The translations under genes were made by a program, and so were the position numbers. Under the pieces are notes generated by a model that searched no databases, had not been told where the DNA came from, and saw nothing but the letters and a program-made list of their open reading frames with translations. Shown in pieces: positions 20,069-28,289 of a DNA stretch of 61,631 bases. The first letter of the stretch is position 1. The number at the start of each line of letters is the position of its first letter. The DNA lies in assembly GCA_016124635.1 (NCBI GenBank), contig WGNJ01000032.1, forward strand, positions 1-61,631, written 5' to 3'. This DNA comes from Alphaproteobacteria bacterium (GTDB lineage: Bacteria; Pseudomonadota; Alphaproteobacteria; Micropepsales; Micropepsaceae).

Positions 20069-20746
20069 TCAGTGATTTTCCGAAGGCGGAAGCGGGCCTG
20101 TCAGTGCCACGAATTTTTCGGCCCGTGCGCGGCCTTCGGCGCGCTGTGCCGGCGTCAAGCGGCGCGCGAGCACCTCCATCGCCGATCCCTGCGGCGGATG
20201 ATTGAGATCGGGCTTGGGACCGCCCAAGGTCTTCGCTTGGTCGAGCGCGACGAGGATGTAGTACTTGTAGGCCTCGACCTCGTCCTTCGCGATGCCCTCA
20301 CCCGACTCGAGCAACGTCGCGACGTTGTTCTGCGCAGGCGAGAACCCGTATTTGGCGCCCCACAGATACCAGCGCGCCGCTTCGCTCATGTTCGCGGGCA
20401 CGCCGAGACCGCTCTCGTAGATCGTGCCGAGATCCATCATCGAGCGCGGTTCGCCGCCCATCGCGGCCTGCAGATGGTAGGCGCGCGCCTTGTTATAGTC
20501 TTGCGGGACGACCCACGGCTTACCGTCCATGTATTCGACGCCGAGGCGGCGCGCCGATTCGATATCGCCCTTCGCGGCATGCTCGGTCCACCACGCCATC
20601 GCCTCTGCGTAGTGACCTTGCCGATAGAGGTTCTCGCCTTCCGAGCGTTGCGGCGCCGTTTCAGCGGCGAAGGCTTCAGCACCAAACATCATTGGCGCGG
20701 CGATCGACAACGCAATGGCCGCAACCCGAACGACAAACCTTACCAA
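20069..20746 (-). CDS. Secreted Sel1-like repeat protein
   Basis: A 225-aa protein with a signal peptide (residues 1-31, ending AEAFAAE) and three to four Sel1-type tetratricopeptide repeats. These are seen as the ESARRLGVEYMDG, RSMMDLGTIYESGLGV and PAQNNVATLLESGEGI units. Sel1 repeats usually mediate protein-protein contacts. I place the start at TTG 20746, with GGAGA 6 bases upstream and the signal peptide directly after; the frame is open further upstream, but that part is arginine-rich non-protein sequence overlapping the next gene. Confidence 0.75.
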   Translation of the reverse strand: MVRFVVRVAAIALSIAAPMMFGAEAFAAETAPQRSEGENLYRQGHYAEAMAWWTEHAAKGDIESARRLGVEYMDGKPWVVPQDYNKARAYHLQAAMGGEPRSMMDLGTIYESGLGVPANMSEAARWYLWGAKYGFSPAQNNVATLLESGEGIAKDEVEAYKYYILVALDQAKTLGGPKPDLNHPPQGSAMEVLARRLTPAQRAEGRARAEKFVALTGPLPPSENH

Positions 20747-20865
20747 CTGACGTCTCCAATTTCGTTTGCGCGGATAAAAGCACAGAGTTTTGTCTGCTCC
20801 AACCGGCTCCGTTTCAGCGCATCGCGTCTTCAAAAGTGAACGGTTCGGCCTGTCGCGTCCAACTC

Positions 20866-21729
20866 CTACACGTCCAGGCGGAAGGCGTCGCCGTCGCGAA
20901 CCACGCGGCCCGCGGTCGGACCCGCGAAGTGCGTGCCGATCACGAGCGTCGGCTTGCCGGCGAGGCTCGAAAAGACATCGCGGCGCGTCTGCGTCGAAGC
21001 CTTTTGATCGTAATCGACCGTCGCCGCCCACTCTGGATGAGCCATCTGGCAAGGATGATGGATGAAGTCGCCGGTGATGAGCGCCTCCTCACCGTTCGAC
21101 GAGATCTTGATGCTCACGTGGCCGGGCGTGTGGCCCAGTGTCGGAACGAAGCTGACCTCGTCGCAAACGCGGTGGTTCGTGTCGACGAGATCGACCAGGC
21201 CTGCCTCGAACACCGGGCGCACCGAGTCGTCGAAAATGGCGACGAACTCTTCCCGTTCGCCCTTGTCGTGCTGGGCGCGCCAGTAGTCGAACTCGTCACG
21301 GCCCATGAGATAGCGCGCCTTGGGAAAGGTCGGGACCCACTTGCCGTCGACCAACATCGTATTCCAACCGACATGATCGACGTGAAGATGCGTGCACATC
21401 ACCGTGTCGATGGAGTCGCGCTTGAAGCCTGCGGCTTCGAGATCGCGTAGAAATGTGCCTTGAAAGTTGTTCCACGCCGGCACTTCACGGCCCTGCTTGT
21501 CGTTGCCGAGACAGGTGTCGACGACCATGCGGCGGCCGCTCGGCGTCTCGATGACAAGGGCGTGGATGCTCATTTTGAGCCGGCCTTCCTCGTCCATGAA
21601 ATGAGGCGCCATCCATTTGATTTGGGAGGCCGCTTCTCGGGTTGCTTGTGGAAGGATGAAGCGCGTGCCGCCGGTCGCCTCGAGCTCCACTACCTTGGTG
21701 ATCGTCACGTCGCCGATACGCCAGCGCAT
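20866..21729 (-). CDS. MBL-fold metallohydrolase
   Basis: A 287-aa metallo-beta-lactamase-fold enzyme. The zinc motif THLHVDH (H114, H116, D118, H119) is followed by LGHTPGH and TGDFIHHP, which supply further ligands, and a final GTHFAGPTAG. It resembles the quorum-quenching lactonase/AttM-like hydrolase branch, but the substrate cannot be assigned. An in-frame GTG at 21741 is an alternative start; the ATG at 21729 has AGGGCAG before it. Confidence 0.88.
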   Translation of the reverse strand: MRWRIGDVTITKVVELEATGGTRFILPQATREAASQIKWMAPHFMDEEGRLKMSIHALVIETPSGRRMVVDTCLGNDKQGREVPAWNNFQGTFLRDLEAAGFKRDSIDTVMCTHLHVDHVGWNTMLVDGKWVPTFPKARYLMGRDEFDYWRAQHDKGEREEFVAIFDDSVRPVFEAGLVDLVDTNHRVCDEVSFVPTLGHTPGHVSIKISSNGEEALITGDFIHHPCQMAHPEWAATVDYDQKASTQTRRDVFSSLAGKPTLVIGTHFAGPTAGRVVRDGDAFRLDV

Positions 21730-21795
21730 CTCTGCCCTCACTCATTGGTGCCGTGCAGGACGATAGCGGCAAACCGCGCCGGTTGCGAAGGCATG

Positions 21796-21824
21796 AAAAA
21801 AAGCGAGGAGCGTTGGCTCCTCGC
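21796..21824 (-). terminator. Strong intrinsic terminator
   Basis: Perfect 9-bp stem GCGAGGAGC / GCTCCTCGC with a 4-base loop, followed on the minus strand by seven T. It terminates the secreted repeat-protein gene at 21846 and stands before the MBL gene. Confidence 0.85.
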
Positions 21825-21845
21825 CTCTTCCGTTGCGCGCCGCGG

Positions 21846-22331
21846 CTAGATGTAGCGTGCTGCGATCACGCGGCCCGAGAATTGGTCGACCCGCAGGACC
21901 ACGCGGTGGCCGCGATAGGAGGCAACGGCGCGCCAGCTGCCGAAGCTCGCGGGCTTCAGGTCATAGATCCGGTTGTAGCCCTGTGCCTCGAGGCGACGCA
22001 GGATCTGCGCACGCGTCAGCTGATGATTGCCGAACCGAACGTCGACGCGGAACGGCCTCCAGGTACGTTCCCAAGCGCCGACATCGCGATTGAACTTGGC
22101 GTCGCGATCGAACTTGGCATCCCGATCGAACTTAGCGTCCGGCTTGAACTTGCCGTCGGGCTTGAACGCGGGGCCTTGCGGCGCCGGCGCGTTGTGCTCG
22201 AGCGTGCGGGCCTGAGGTGCCGGCCCGTTGCGGTCGTTGTGATTGTCGCGGCCGTTGTAACCGTCTGCAAGCGCCGGCGTCGCGGCACCAAGGATCAAAA
22301 TCATCGCAGTCGTTGTCAGAAGCTTACGCAT
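21846..22331 (-). CDS. Secreted protein with charged hexapeptide repeats, of unknown function
   Basis: A 161-aa protein. Residues 1-22 are a signal peptide (ending TPALA). Residues 25-85 are hydrophilic and contain four and a half copies of a KF(D/K)(R/P)DA hexapeptide. The C-terminal 75 residues look like a compact alpha/beta domain (QILRRLEAQGYNRI...VVLRVDQFSGRVI) resembling the PepSY-like fold. The ATG at 22331 has GGAG 9 bases upstream; an ATG at 22340 is directly adjacent to the GGAG and less likely. It is terminated by the hairpin at 21796-21824. Confidence 0.75.
   Translation of the reverse strand: MRKLLTTTAMILILGAATPALADGYNGRDNHNDRNGPAPQARTLEHNAPAPQGPAFKPDGKFKPDAKFDRDAKFDRDAKFNRDVGAWERTWRPFRVDVRFGNHQLTRAQILRRLEAQGYNRIYDLKPASFGSWRAVASYRGHRVVLRVDQFSGRVIAARYI
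22085..22165 (-). repeat. 18-bp in-frame tandem repeat, about 4.5 copies
   Basis: Units of 18 bp start at 22085, 22103, 22121 and 22139, with a half unit at 22157. They share a (G/C)GATCGAACTTGGC core on the plus strand and encode the charged hexapeptide of the secreted protein on the minus strand. Because 18 is a multiple of 3, copy-number change keeps the frame. The middle two copies are nearly identical and the outer ones diverged. Confidence 0.85.
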
Positions 22332-22340
22332 CGTTTTCAT

Positions 22341-22868
22341 CTCCGTTTTCGACGGTCAGACATCCAACCGTTCGCAACGAAGATGTGGGCGACGTGTCGG
22401 ACAGCAGTTGAACAAGCGATTCAGCCACCGTTCATCCGTGAACGGAGAATGGCCGAAATCAGCGCTTCTTCGATGCCGCTGTTTGTTGCTGAATGTTTCC
22501 CCCAGTCACGACTGCGTAAGCGTGCGGGATTGGACGATTTGCTGCGCAGTTGCGGCTGCAATCAGCAAGCCATCCGCGGTCTTGATCTCACACGCGACCG
22601 TGATGAGCGATCGCGATTGCGCGACCACCTTGGCTTCGATCTGTAACGGGGCCGCCATCCCTCGACCTCTGGCGCCCGAAGCGGATGAGCAGCCACGCTC
22701 GAAATCTGCGACAATTTGACAGCGGACCGCACCGAATTGGCCGCAACCTCACAGGAAGACTTGCCGATGTACCTTCGCGCCACGGTGCGTCACGACGGGT
22801 GTTGTCGACTGCGTGCCGACAACACATCGGTACGTTGCGCATTCCTAGTTGCCGTTGCCTGAGACATT
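22341..22868. other. 528-bp stretch without an intact gene
   Basis: Between the divergent secreted-protein and CLC genes there is no complete gene I can support. It holds a minus-strand thioesterase-like relic (22506-22748), a small perfect hairpin (CCGTTCA / TGAACGG at 22428-22445) just beyond the relic's stop codon, and presumably the CLC promoter near its right end. Small open frames on the plus strand here have no coding character. Confidence 0.55.
22506..22748 (-). pseudogene. Relic of a hotdog-fold thioesterase (C-terminal part)
   Basis: An 80-codon open stretch ends at TGA 22506-22508. It contains an ATG at 22658, and its last 50 codons read like the final strands of a PaaI-type thioesterase: LQIEAKVVAQSRSLITVAC, then EIKTADGLLIAAATAQQI. 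The upstream half (VADFERG...) resembles the preceding strand but with non-protein-like filler, and no start or catalytic N-terminal half is found. I call it a decayed gene; a short functional 50-residue protein from 22658 is the alternative. Confidence 0.4.
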
Positions 22869-24647
22869 ATGAAGTTGGCGGTGGGCCTTAGTCCGGCATT
22901 CAAGTTGGCGGTTCGCGCGCCAGCAAAGCTGCGCGGACTTGTCCGAGGCTTCGAGGCGGGGATGGCCGCGACCGGCGCCTTCGTAGGCGTCACTAGCGGC
23001 TTCGCAGTCTTCGTCATGAATATTGCTGCCCGGACATTGCATTCCACTCTCTTCAACTTGAGAAGCGGAGCCGCGGTAAGTACATCGAGCGCCGTCGAGC
23101 CCTTACGCGCGCTGCTCGTGCCCACGATTGGTGGTCTGCTTCTCGCCGCACTAACCTTTGCGTTCGCCCGATGGCGCTCCAGGCAGATTATCGATCCCAT
23201 AGAGGCGAACGCGCTTCATGGTGGGCGGATGTCGCTCACGGACAGTCTCGTGCTCGCAATTCAGAATCTCGTCTCCAATGGCTTCGGCGCGTCGGTAGGG
23301 CTCGAAGCCGGCTACACGCAAGTGTGCAGCGGAATGGGCTCTCGGATCGGATCCTGGCTGCATGTTCGCAGGAGTGACCTCAGGCTCTTGGTCGGATGCG
23401 GCGCGGCGGGCGCAATCGCAGCGGCATTCAACGCCCCACTTGCAGGCACTTTTTACGCGTTCGAGCTCATCATCGGAACTTATTCGATCGCTGCTCTTGT
23501 CCCTGTCGTCGCGAGCGCTCTCGCGGCTACTCTCGTCATGCGAAACTTGATTGTAGGCACATACGGCGTCGACGTCGCCATGACGCTGCCGATGCCCGAA
23601 TCCGGTTACTCGCACGCTATCCTCATCGGTGGTGCCAGCGCAGCCGCCGGCGTCGCCCTGATGTACGCCGTCACCGCCGTTGAGCAGGTGTTCGCGCGCC
23701 TGCGTGTACCCATGAGCGTTCGCCTGGCACTTGGCGGATTGGCTGTCGGTGCGCTTGCGCTCGTGTCGCCTCAAGTACTATCCGCCGGACACGGGGCACT
23801 TCACATGGACTTGGTCAGTAAAAGCACGATGCACCAAATTGCGTTGGTGTTCGCTTTGAAGGCCATCGCTTCCGCTCTTTCAATAGGATCTGGGTTTCGC
23901 GGCGGATTGTTCTTCGCGTCGCTGTTCTTGGGCGCGCTTGGAGGTACGCTTTACGGTTCATTTGCCACGATCATCGATCCAGCCAATGCCGTGTCGCCAC
24001 ACGTCGCGGCTATCATCGGCATGGCCGCGCTGGCGGTCGCAATTGTCGGCGGTCCGATGACAATGACGATGCTTGTTCTAGAGATGACCGGAGACTTTCC
24101 TGTAACGGTCGCCGCGCTCGTCGCGGCGTGCGTTGCATCGCTGATCGTCCGCAAAACTTTCGGTTATTCGTTCGCAACCTGGCGCTTTCATTTGCGCGGC
24201 GAGACGATTCGCAGTGCGCATGACGTTGGTTGGGTACACCAACTCACCGTCGATCGATTGATGCGGCAAGACGTGCGCCTCGTTTCCGCAGATATGACGG
24301 TTGCAGAATTTTGCAACGTGTTTCCTCTCGGCTCGCAGCAACGTGCCATCGTGGTCGACAAGAACGACCGGTATTGCGGAATCGTGCCGGTTGCGGAGGT
24401 CCACGCCCTCGACGAGGCCGACGCGACGATTGGAAGCTTTGCGCGGCACGCTGGCGACATGCTCGTGCCCCAGCTCAACGTTAAGAATGCCGTCGAGACG
24501 TTCGAACGGACTGAAGCAGATGCTCTCGTAGTTGTCGACAATCTGCAAGACCGTCACGTGCGGGGTGTGCTGACGGAGGCCTATGCGCTCCGTCGCTACA
24601 GCGAAGAACTCGATCAGCGCCGACGCGAGATATCAGGGGAGATTTGA
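22869..24647 (+). CDS. CLC-family chloride channel/transporter with CBS domains
   Basis: A 592-aa protein with about ten to twelve hydrophobic segments over residues 30-440 (CLC fold), then two CBS motifs (about 465-585). The gating-glutamate motif is GLEAGYTQ in place of the usual GREGPxVQ, so the Glu is kept but Arg and Pro are lost. The later GSGFRGGLFFASLFLGA matches the GGxFxPxLxxGA region without its Pro. This is a recognised CLC subgroup, but coupling (channel or Cl-/H+ exchanger) cannot be told. Codon use is less GC3-biased than in the neighbours (frequent TTG, ACG, AAT). The ribosome binding site is weak. Confidence 0.88.
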   Translation: MKLAVGLSPAFKLAVRAPAKLRGLVRGFEAGMAATGAFVGVTSGFAVFVMNIAARTLHSTLFNLRSGAAVSTSSAVEPLRALLVPTIGGLLLAALTFAFARWRSRQIIDPIEANALHGGRMSLTDSLVLAIQNLVSNGFGASVGLEAGYTQVCSGMGSRIGSWLHVRRSDLRLLVGCGAAGAIAAAFNAPLAGTFYAFELIIGTYSIAALVPVVASALAATLVMRNLIVGTYGVDVAMTLPMPESGYSHAILIGGASAAAGVALMYAVTAVEQVFARLRVPMSVRLALGGLAVGALALVSPQVLSAGHGALHMDLVSKSTMHQIALVFALKAIASALSIGSGFRGGLFFASLFLGALGGTLYGSFATIIDPANAVSPHVAAIIGMAALAVAIVGGPMTMTMLVLEMTGDFPVTVAALVAACVASLIVRKTFGYSFATWRFHLRGETIRSAHDVGWVHQLTVDRLMRQDVRLVSADMTVAEFCNVFPLGSQQRAIVVDKNDRYCGIVPVAEVHALDEADATIGSFARHAGDMLVPQLNVKNAVETFERTEADALVVVDNLQDRHVRGVLTEAYALRRYSEELDQRRREISGEI

Positions 24648-24683
24648 TCCGGCCTGGAACACCCAGGATATTGGCACCCTTCC

Positions 24684-25343
24684 TTATTTCGGTTGCGGGA
24701 CGTAGCGAAGATAAGGCTTCAGCGTCTTCCAGCCCTTGGGAAACTTTTGCTTGGCCTGCTCGTCCGTGACGGAAGGCGGAATGATCACGTCCTCACCGTT
24801 CCGCCAATTGACCGGCGTCGCCAGGTTGTACTTGGCGGTCAGCTGGATCGAATCCAACAGGCGCAGAACCTCATCGAAGTTGCGGCCGGAGCTCATCGGA
24901 TAGGTGAGCATCGCTTTGATCTTCTTGTCGGGACCGATGATGAAGACCGAGCGAACCGTCGCGTTGTCGGCCGCGGTGCGACCGTCGCTGGTTGCGCCCG
25001 CTTCTTCCGGCAGCATGTCGTAGAGCTTGGCCACCTTCAGATCGGTGTCGCCGATCATCGGATAGTTCGGCGCCCTACCCTGCGTCTCTTCGATGTCGTG
25101 CGCCCATTTCGCGTGGTTCGAGATCGGATCGACGCTGAGGCCGATGATCTTGGTGTGGCGCTTGTCGAACTCAGGCTTGAGGCGTGCCATGTAGCCGAGT
25201 TCGGTCGTGCAAACCGGCGTGAAGTCCTTCGGGTGCGAGAAGAGGATCGCGTAACCGTTGCCGATCCAATCGTGAAAATCGATTTTGCCCTCGGTCGTTT
25301 CGGCCGTGAAGTTGGGCGCTTCCGAGTTGATGCGCAGAGTCAT
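24684..25343 (-). CDS. 1-Cys peroxiredoxin (Prx6 type)
   Basis: A 219-aa thiol peroxidase that reduces H2O2 and organic peroxides. The peroxidatic Cys lies in PVCTTE (C45) with the supporting Thr and a distant Arg. The long C-terminal extension ending in LRYVPQPK is typical of the Prx6 class, which works without a resolving Cys. The ATG at 25343 has AAGGAG 6 bases upstream; the frame is open further upstream, but that overlaps the divergent promoter region. Confidence 0.94.
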   Translation of the reverse strand: MTLRINSEAPNFTAETTEGKIDFHDWIGNGYAILFSHPKDFTPVCTTELGYMARLKPEFDKRHTKIIGLSVDPISNHAKWAHDIEETQGRAPNYPMIGDTDLKVAKLYDMLPEEAGATSDGRTAADNATVRSVFIIGPDKKIKAMLTYPMSSGRNFDEVLRLLDSIQLTAKYNLATPVNWRNGEDVIIPPSVTDEQAKQKFPKGWKTLKPYLRYVPQPK

Positions 25344-25519
25344 GGGGGGCTCCTTCAAAGGAGGTGCGAGGAGAATATAGGCTGATCGGCGGGCACGGCG
25401 ACACCGCGCGTCGCCGCTTTGCACCTCAATCGTGAAGATGCGCCAATTCCCCAATGGATTTGTGTGCATTGGGGCCGCGCTTGAAAAAGACGCGGCGCGC
25501 ACAACTTGAGTTCCTCACC

Positions 25520-26539
25520 ATGGCACTCAAACATCCGAAAATTTCCTTTCTCTCCGACCACAATGACAATGGGCGCGACGCCCGAGCTCCTTCGCCCTTG
25601 GGGGCGAGCGACGGCGAGTTGCTCGACGCCTATTCGCAAGCCGTCGCCGGCGTCGCCGAGCACGTGGGCCCCGCGGTGGTGCGCGTCGAAATGGCGAACC
25701 CCAAGGGGCGGACCGGAACCGGCTCCGGCGTCATCATTTCGTCCGACGGTTTCGTTCTGACGAATAGCCACGTGGCACAAGGCGGGCGAACAGCTCGCTT
25801 GACCACACCCGAGGGCCAGACGATCGAGGCGCGGCTGATCGGCGACGATCCGCACACCGATCTCGCGCTCCTGCACGCCGATTCACCCGGGCGACTGCCG
25901 GTGGCGAAGCTCGGCGACTCCAAGACGCTGAAGCCCGGGCACCTGGTCGTCGCGATCGGCAACCCGCTCGGCTTCGAATCCACGGTGACCGCCGGCGTAG
26001 TCTCGGCGCTGGGGCGGTCGCTGCGCTCAAGCTCCGGCCGGTTGATCGACGACGTCATTCAGACGGACGCGGCGCTCAACCCCGGCAACTCCGGCGGGCC
26101 TCTGGTCAATTCGCGCGGCGAGGTCGTCGGTATCAACACCGCCGTCATCCTCGGCGCACAGGGCATTTGCTTTGCGGTCGCCTCGAACACGGCAAGCTTC
26201 GTGCTCGGTGAGTTGGTTCGGCACGGCCGCGTTCGCCGCGCCTTCATCGGCATCGCGGCGCAAACGATCGCGATCCCGCGGCGGCTTGCGCGTGCGGCGG
26301 AGACCGGTCCGTCGGGCGCGATGATCATGACCATCGAGCCGTCGAGCCCAGCGGCCCGAGCTGGTCTCGCGCCGCGCGACATCCTGGTCGCGATCGACGG
26401 ACAGCCGATCGAAGGCGTCGACGATCTCATCCGCCGTCTAAACGCCGAGCGCATCGACCATTCGACGACCTTCTCGATCCTGCGGGGCGGGCGGCGCGTC
26501 GACTTCTCGCTGACGCCGACCGAGCGCGCAGCGGCTTAG
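25520..26539 (+). CDS. HtrA-like trypsin-fold serine protease with one PDZ domain
   Basis: A 339-aa S1C protease. The triad is H84 (TNSHV), D114 (HTDLAL) and S191 (GNSGGP). A PDZ domain follows (about residues 230-335, with VAIDGQPIEGVDDL). No signal peptide or membrane anchor precedes the protease domain from this start, which is unusual for the Deg family and suggests a cytoplasmic location. An earlier in-frame start at 25454 would not add a signal. The ribosome binding site is not obvious. It is divergent from the peroxiredoxin. Confidence 0.88.
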   Translation: MALKHPKISFLSDHNDNGRDARAPSPLGASDGELLDAYSQAVAGVAEHVGPAVVRVEMANPKGRTGTGSGVIISSDGFVLTNSHVAQGGRTARLTTPEGQTIEARLIGDDPHTDLALLHADSPGRLPVAKLGDSKTLKPGHLVVAIGNPLGFESTVTAGVVSALGRSLRSSSGRLIDDVIQTDAALNPGNSGGPLVNSRGEVVGINTAVILGAQGICFAVASNTASFVLGELVRHGRVRRAFIGIAAQTIAIPRRLARAAETGPSGAMIMTIEPSSPAARAGLAPRDILVAIDGQPIEGVDDLIRRLNAERIDHSTTFSILRGGRRVDFSLTPTERAAA

Positions 26540-26595
26540 CTGACGCGCGTTCCTATTCGCGCTAGTCTTTGCTGGCATAAGGCAGGGGATTGGCG

Positions 26596-27438
26596 TTGCG
26601 CAAGCTATTGATTTCGACCGGTAAGATTCTTCTCTTCTACGGGATTTGGGCCGGATTGTTGACGGCGTCCACGCTGACGGTGGTTCATCTCGGCGGTTCG
26701 GATTTTTACAAAAATCTCGAGTGGCGAACACTGGTCGAAGCCGGGGCGATGCTGGCGGTGTTCATCGCGTTTGTGTTCATGGCGCTTGCCGTCGATCGGC
26801 GCGGCGTGGGGACGCTGGGCCTTTCTCTGAGCGCTCTGCCGGACGGATTGATCGGCGGCACGTTGATCGGCGCCGGCATCTTCTGCGTGCCGCTCGCGAT
26901 CCTCTTGGCGCAGGGCTATCTGCACTATGCGCCGAACCTCGCGACGTTCTCGTGGCCGACGCTGTGGCTTGCGCTCTTTATGATGTTCGTCAACGTCATC
27001 GATCAGGAATTGATCGTGCGCTCCTATCTGTTTCAGGAGATCTGGGCGAAGTACTCCGGCGCGGCCGCAGTCGTCGTCTCGACCATCATCTTCGTGGGAC
27101 TGCACGCCGGACCGATCATGAAAGGCACGGCGGGCTTGCTTGCCGGCACCAACGTGATGCTGGCCAGTATCCTGCTCGGCGTCGCCTATCTGCGCTCGGG
27201 CGCGTTGTGGCTGCCGATCGGCATTCATTTCGGTTGGAATGCGTTCCAGGGGCCCGTGCTCGGGATCAACGTCACCGGAACGGAATCGGGCACGAGCTGG
27301 CACTTCTTCAATGTTGACGGGCCTTCGCTGTGGACCGGCGGCGACATGGGCGTCGAAGGCGGCCTCGCCGGACTGGCCGGACCCATTGTCGGGATTTTGC
27401 TCGTGCTGCTCTTGGTACGGCCCAAAGCGGCGGCATGA
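26596..27438 (+). CDS. CPBP family intramembrane metalloprotease
   Basis: A 280-aa multi-pass protein with eight or so hydrophobic segments and the CPBP/Abi motifs: QELIVRSYLF (an EExxxR variant with one Glu), FVGLHAG (FxxxH) and HFGWNAF (HxxxN). Family members cleave substrates within the membrane (CAAX processing, bacteriocin immunity). Two TTG starts compete: 26590 lies directly against the AGGGG ribosome binding site, while 26596 has normal 7-base spacing, so I use 26596. A second CPBP gene follows after 6 bases. Confidence 0.82.
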   Translation: MRKLLISTGKILLFYGIWAGLLTASTLTVVHLGGSDFYKNLEWRTLVEAGAMLAVFIAFVFMALAVDRRGVGTLGLSLSALPDGLIGGTLIGAGIFCVPLAILLAQGYLHYAPNLATFSWPTLWLALFMMFVNVIDQELIVRSYLFQEIWAKYSGAAAVVVSTIIFVGLHAGPIMKGTAGLLAGTNVMLASILLGVAYLRSGALWLPIGIHFGWNAFQGPVLGINVTGTESGTSWHFFNVDGPSLWTGGDMGVEGGLAGLAGPIVGILLVLLLVRPKAAA

Positions 27439-27444
27439 CGCGCG

Positions 27445-27984
27445 ATGTTGGATAAGCTCGGGCTCGGGCTCTCGGTTTCATGGCCGCTGACGATCGGTCT
27501 CGCCGTTGTCTGGACGGCGTTGATGGTTGCGTTCACGCCGGTCGCCGATTGGATCGCCACGCGGTTGGTGGCGACGCCGCCGACGCTCGGCGCGTTCAAA
27601 GCGCTGCGGGAATCGCGCTGGAAGCTCGTTCTCGGGATTGTCATCGCGTGGGTGCTCGGCGGCTTTCTCGAGGAGCTTCTGTTGCGCGGTATCATTCTCA
27701 AGATCACGCAAGCGGCGCTGACTTGGCCGCTCGGTGTGTTTGCGGCGAGTGTGGTGGGGATCTGTTTGGCGGCCTTGGTCGCCTTCGTGCTGCACCTTTA
27801 TCAGGGACTGCGGGCCGCGCTGATCGTCACGCAGCTATCCGTGCTGTTCGGCGCGCTCTTCGTGATCAGCGGCCACAATCTGTGGAGCGTGATTCTCGCC
27901 CACGGCTTCTACGACACGATCGCCTTCATTCGTTTCGCGAACAAGCAGTCGAAATATTCCGACCTTGGCGAACCGAGTCTTTAG
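27445..27984 (+). CDS. Second CPBP family intramembrane protease
   Basis: A 179-aa membrane protein carrying EELLLRG (motif 1), FVLHLYQG (motif 2) and HGFYDTIAF (HxxxD instead of HxxxN, motif 3). It is shorter than its upstream neighbour and retains all proposed metal ligands. The 6-base gap shows co-transcription, so this may be a heteromeric pair or a tandem duplication that has diverged. Its stop overlaps the convergent gene's stop by TTAG (27981-27984). Confidence 0.8.
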   Translation: MLDKLGLGLSVSWPLTIGLAVVWTALMVAFTPVADWIATRLVATPPTLGAFKALRESRWKLVLGIVIAWVLGGFLEELLLRGIILKITQAALTWPLGVFAASVVGICLAALVAFVLHLYQGLRAALIVTQLSVLFGALFVISGHNLWSVILAHGFYDTIAFIRFANKQSKYSDLGEPSL

Positions 27985-28289
27985 TCAGTCTCGTAGTGCT
28001 GCTCACTCCACTCGGCGAACATCGTCATTGCCCCCTGCATGACTTCTGACCGCCAGACGACCTTAGGCCAAGGTGGTGGCTCCTGTCGGTTTGTCCAAGT
28101 TAAATGAACAACGGCAACCTCGCCAGATGCTGATCGACAGAGGATGTCATCACAGTCTTCGCGCCGTGCAACTACCGACAGCGGCGCGACATTCTGCAGG
28201 GGATGGTTTGGTGCCAACTCTTTCGACAGCTCGGCATCAAACGCAGAGGTATCGCCGATTGCGCTCCACCCCTTGGGCAGGTCGCTCAC
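27981..28289 (-). CDS. Unknown soluble protein at the end of the DUF2089 operon
   Basis: A 102-aa acidic, Trp-rich protein with no membrane segment or motif I recognise. The GTG at 28289 overlaps the stop of the SHOCT-like gene (GTGA), which argues for translational coupling; a TTG two codons earlier is the alternative. Codon use has more A/T in third positions (for example GTAGTG, TCTCGT) than the operon's first three genes, so it may be a later addition. The convergent end overlaps the CPBP gene by 4 bases. Confidence 0.65.
   Translation of the reverse strand: MSDLPKGWSAIGDTSAFDAELSKELAPNHPLQNVAPLSVVARREDCDDILCRSASGEVAVVHLTWTNRQEPPPWPKVVWRSEVMQGAMTMFAEWSEQHYETD

Noticed and set aside
22408..22719. 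Possible 103-aa plus-strand gene in the gap before the CLC gene
   Set aside because: No ribosome binding site, Ser/Cys-rich random composition, and it lies across the thioesterase relic.
24653..24665. CCTGG-AACAC-CCAGG hairpin between the CLC and peroxiredoxin genes
   Set aside because: The 5-bp stem is short and lacks a T-run; chance occurrence is likely in a GC-rich gap.
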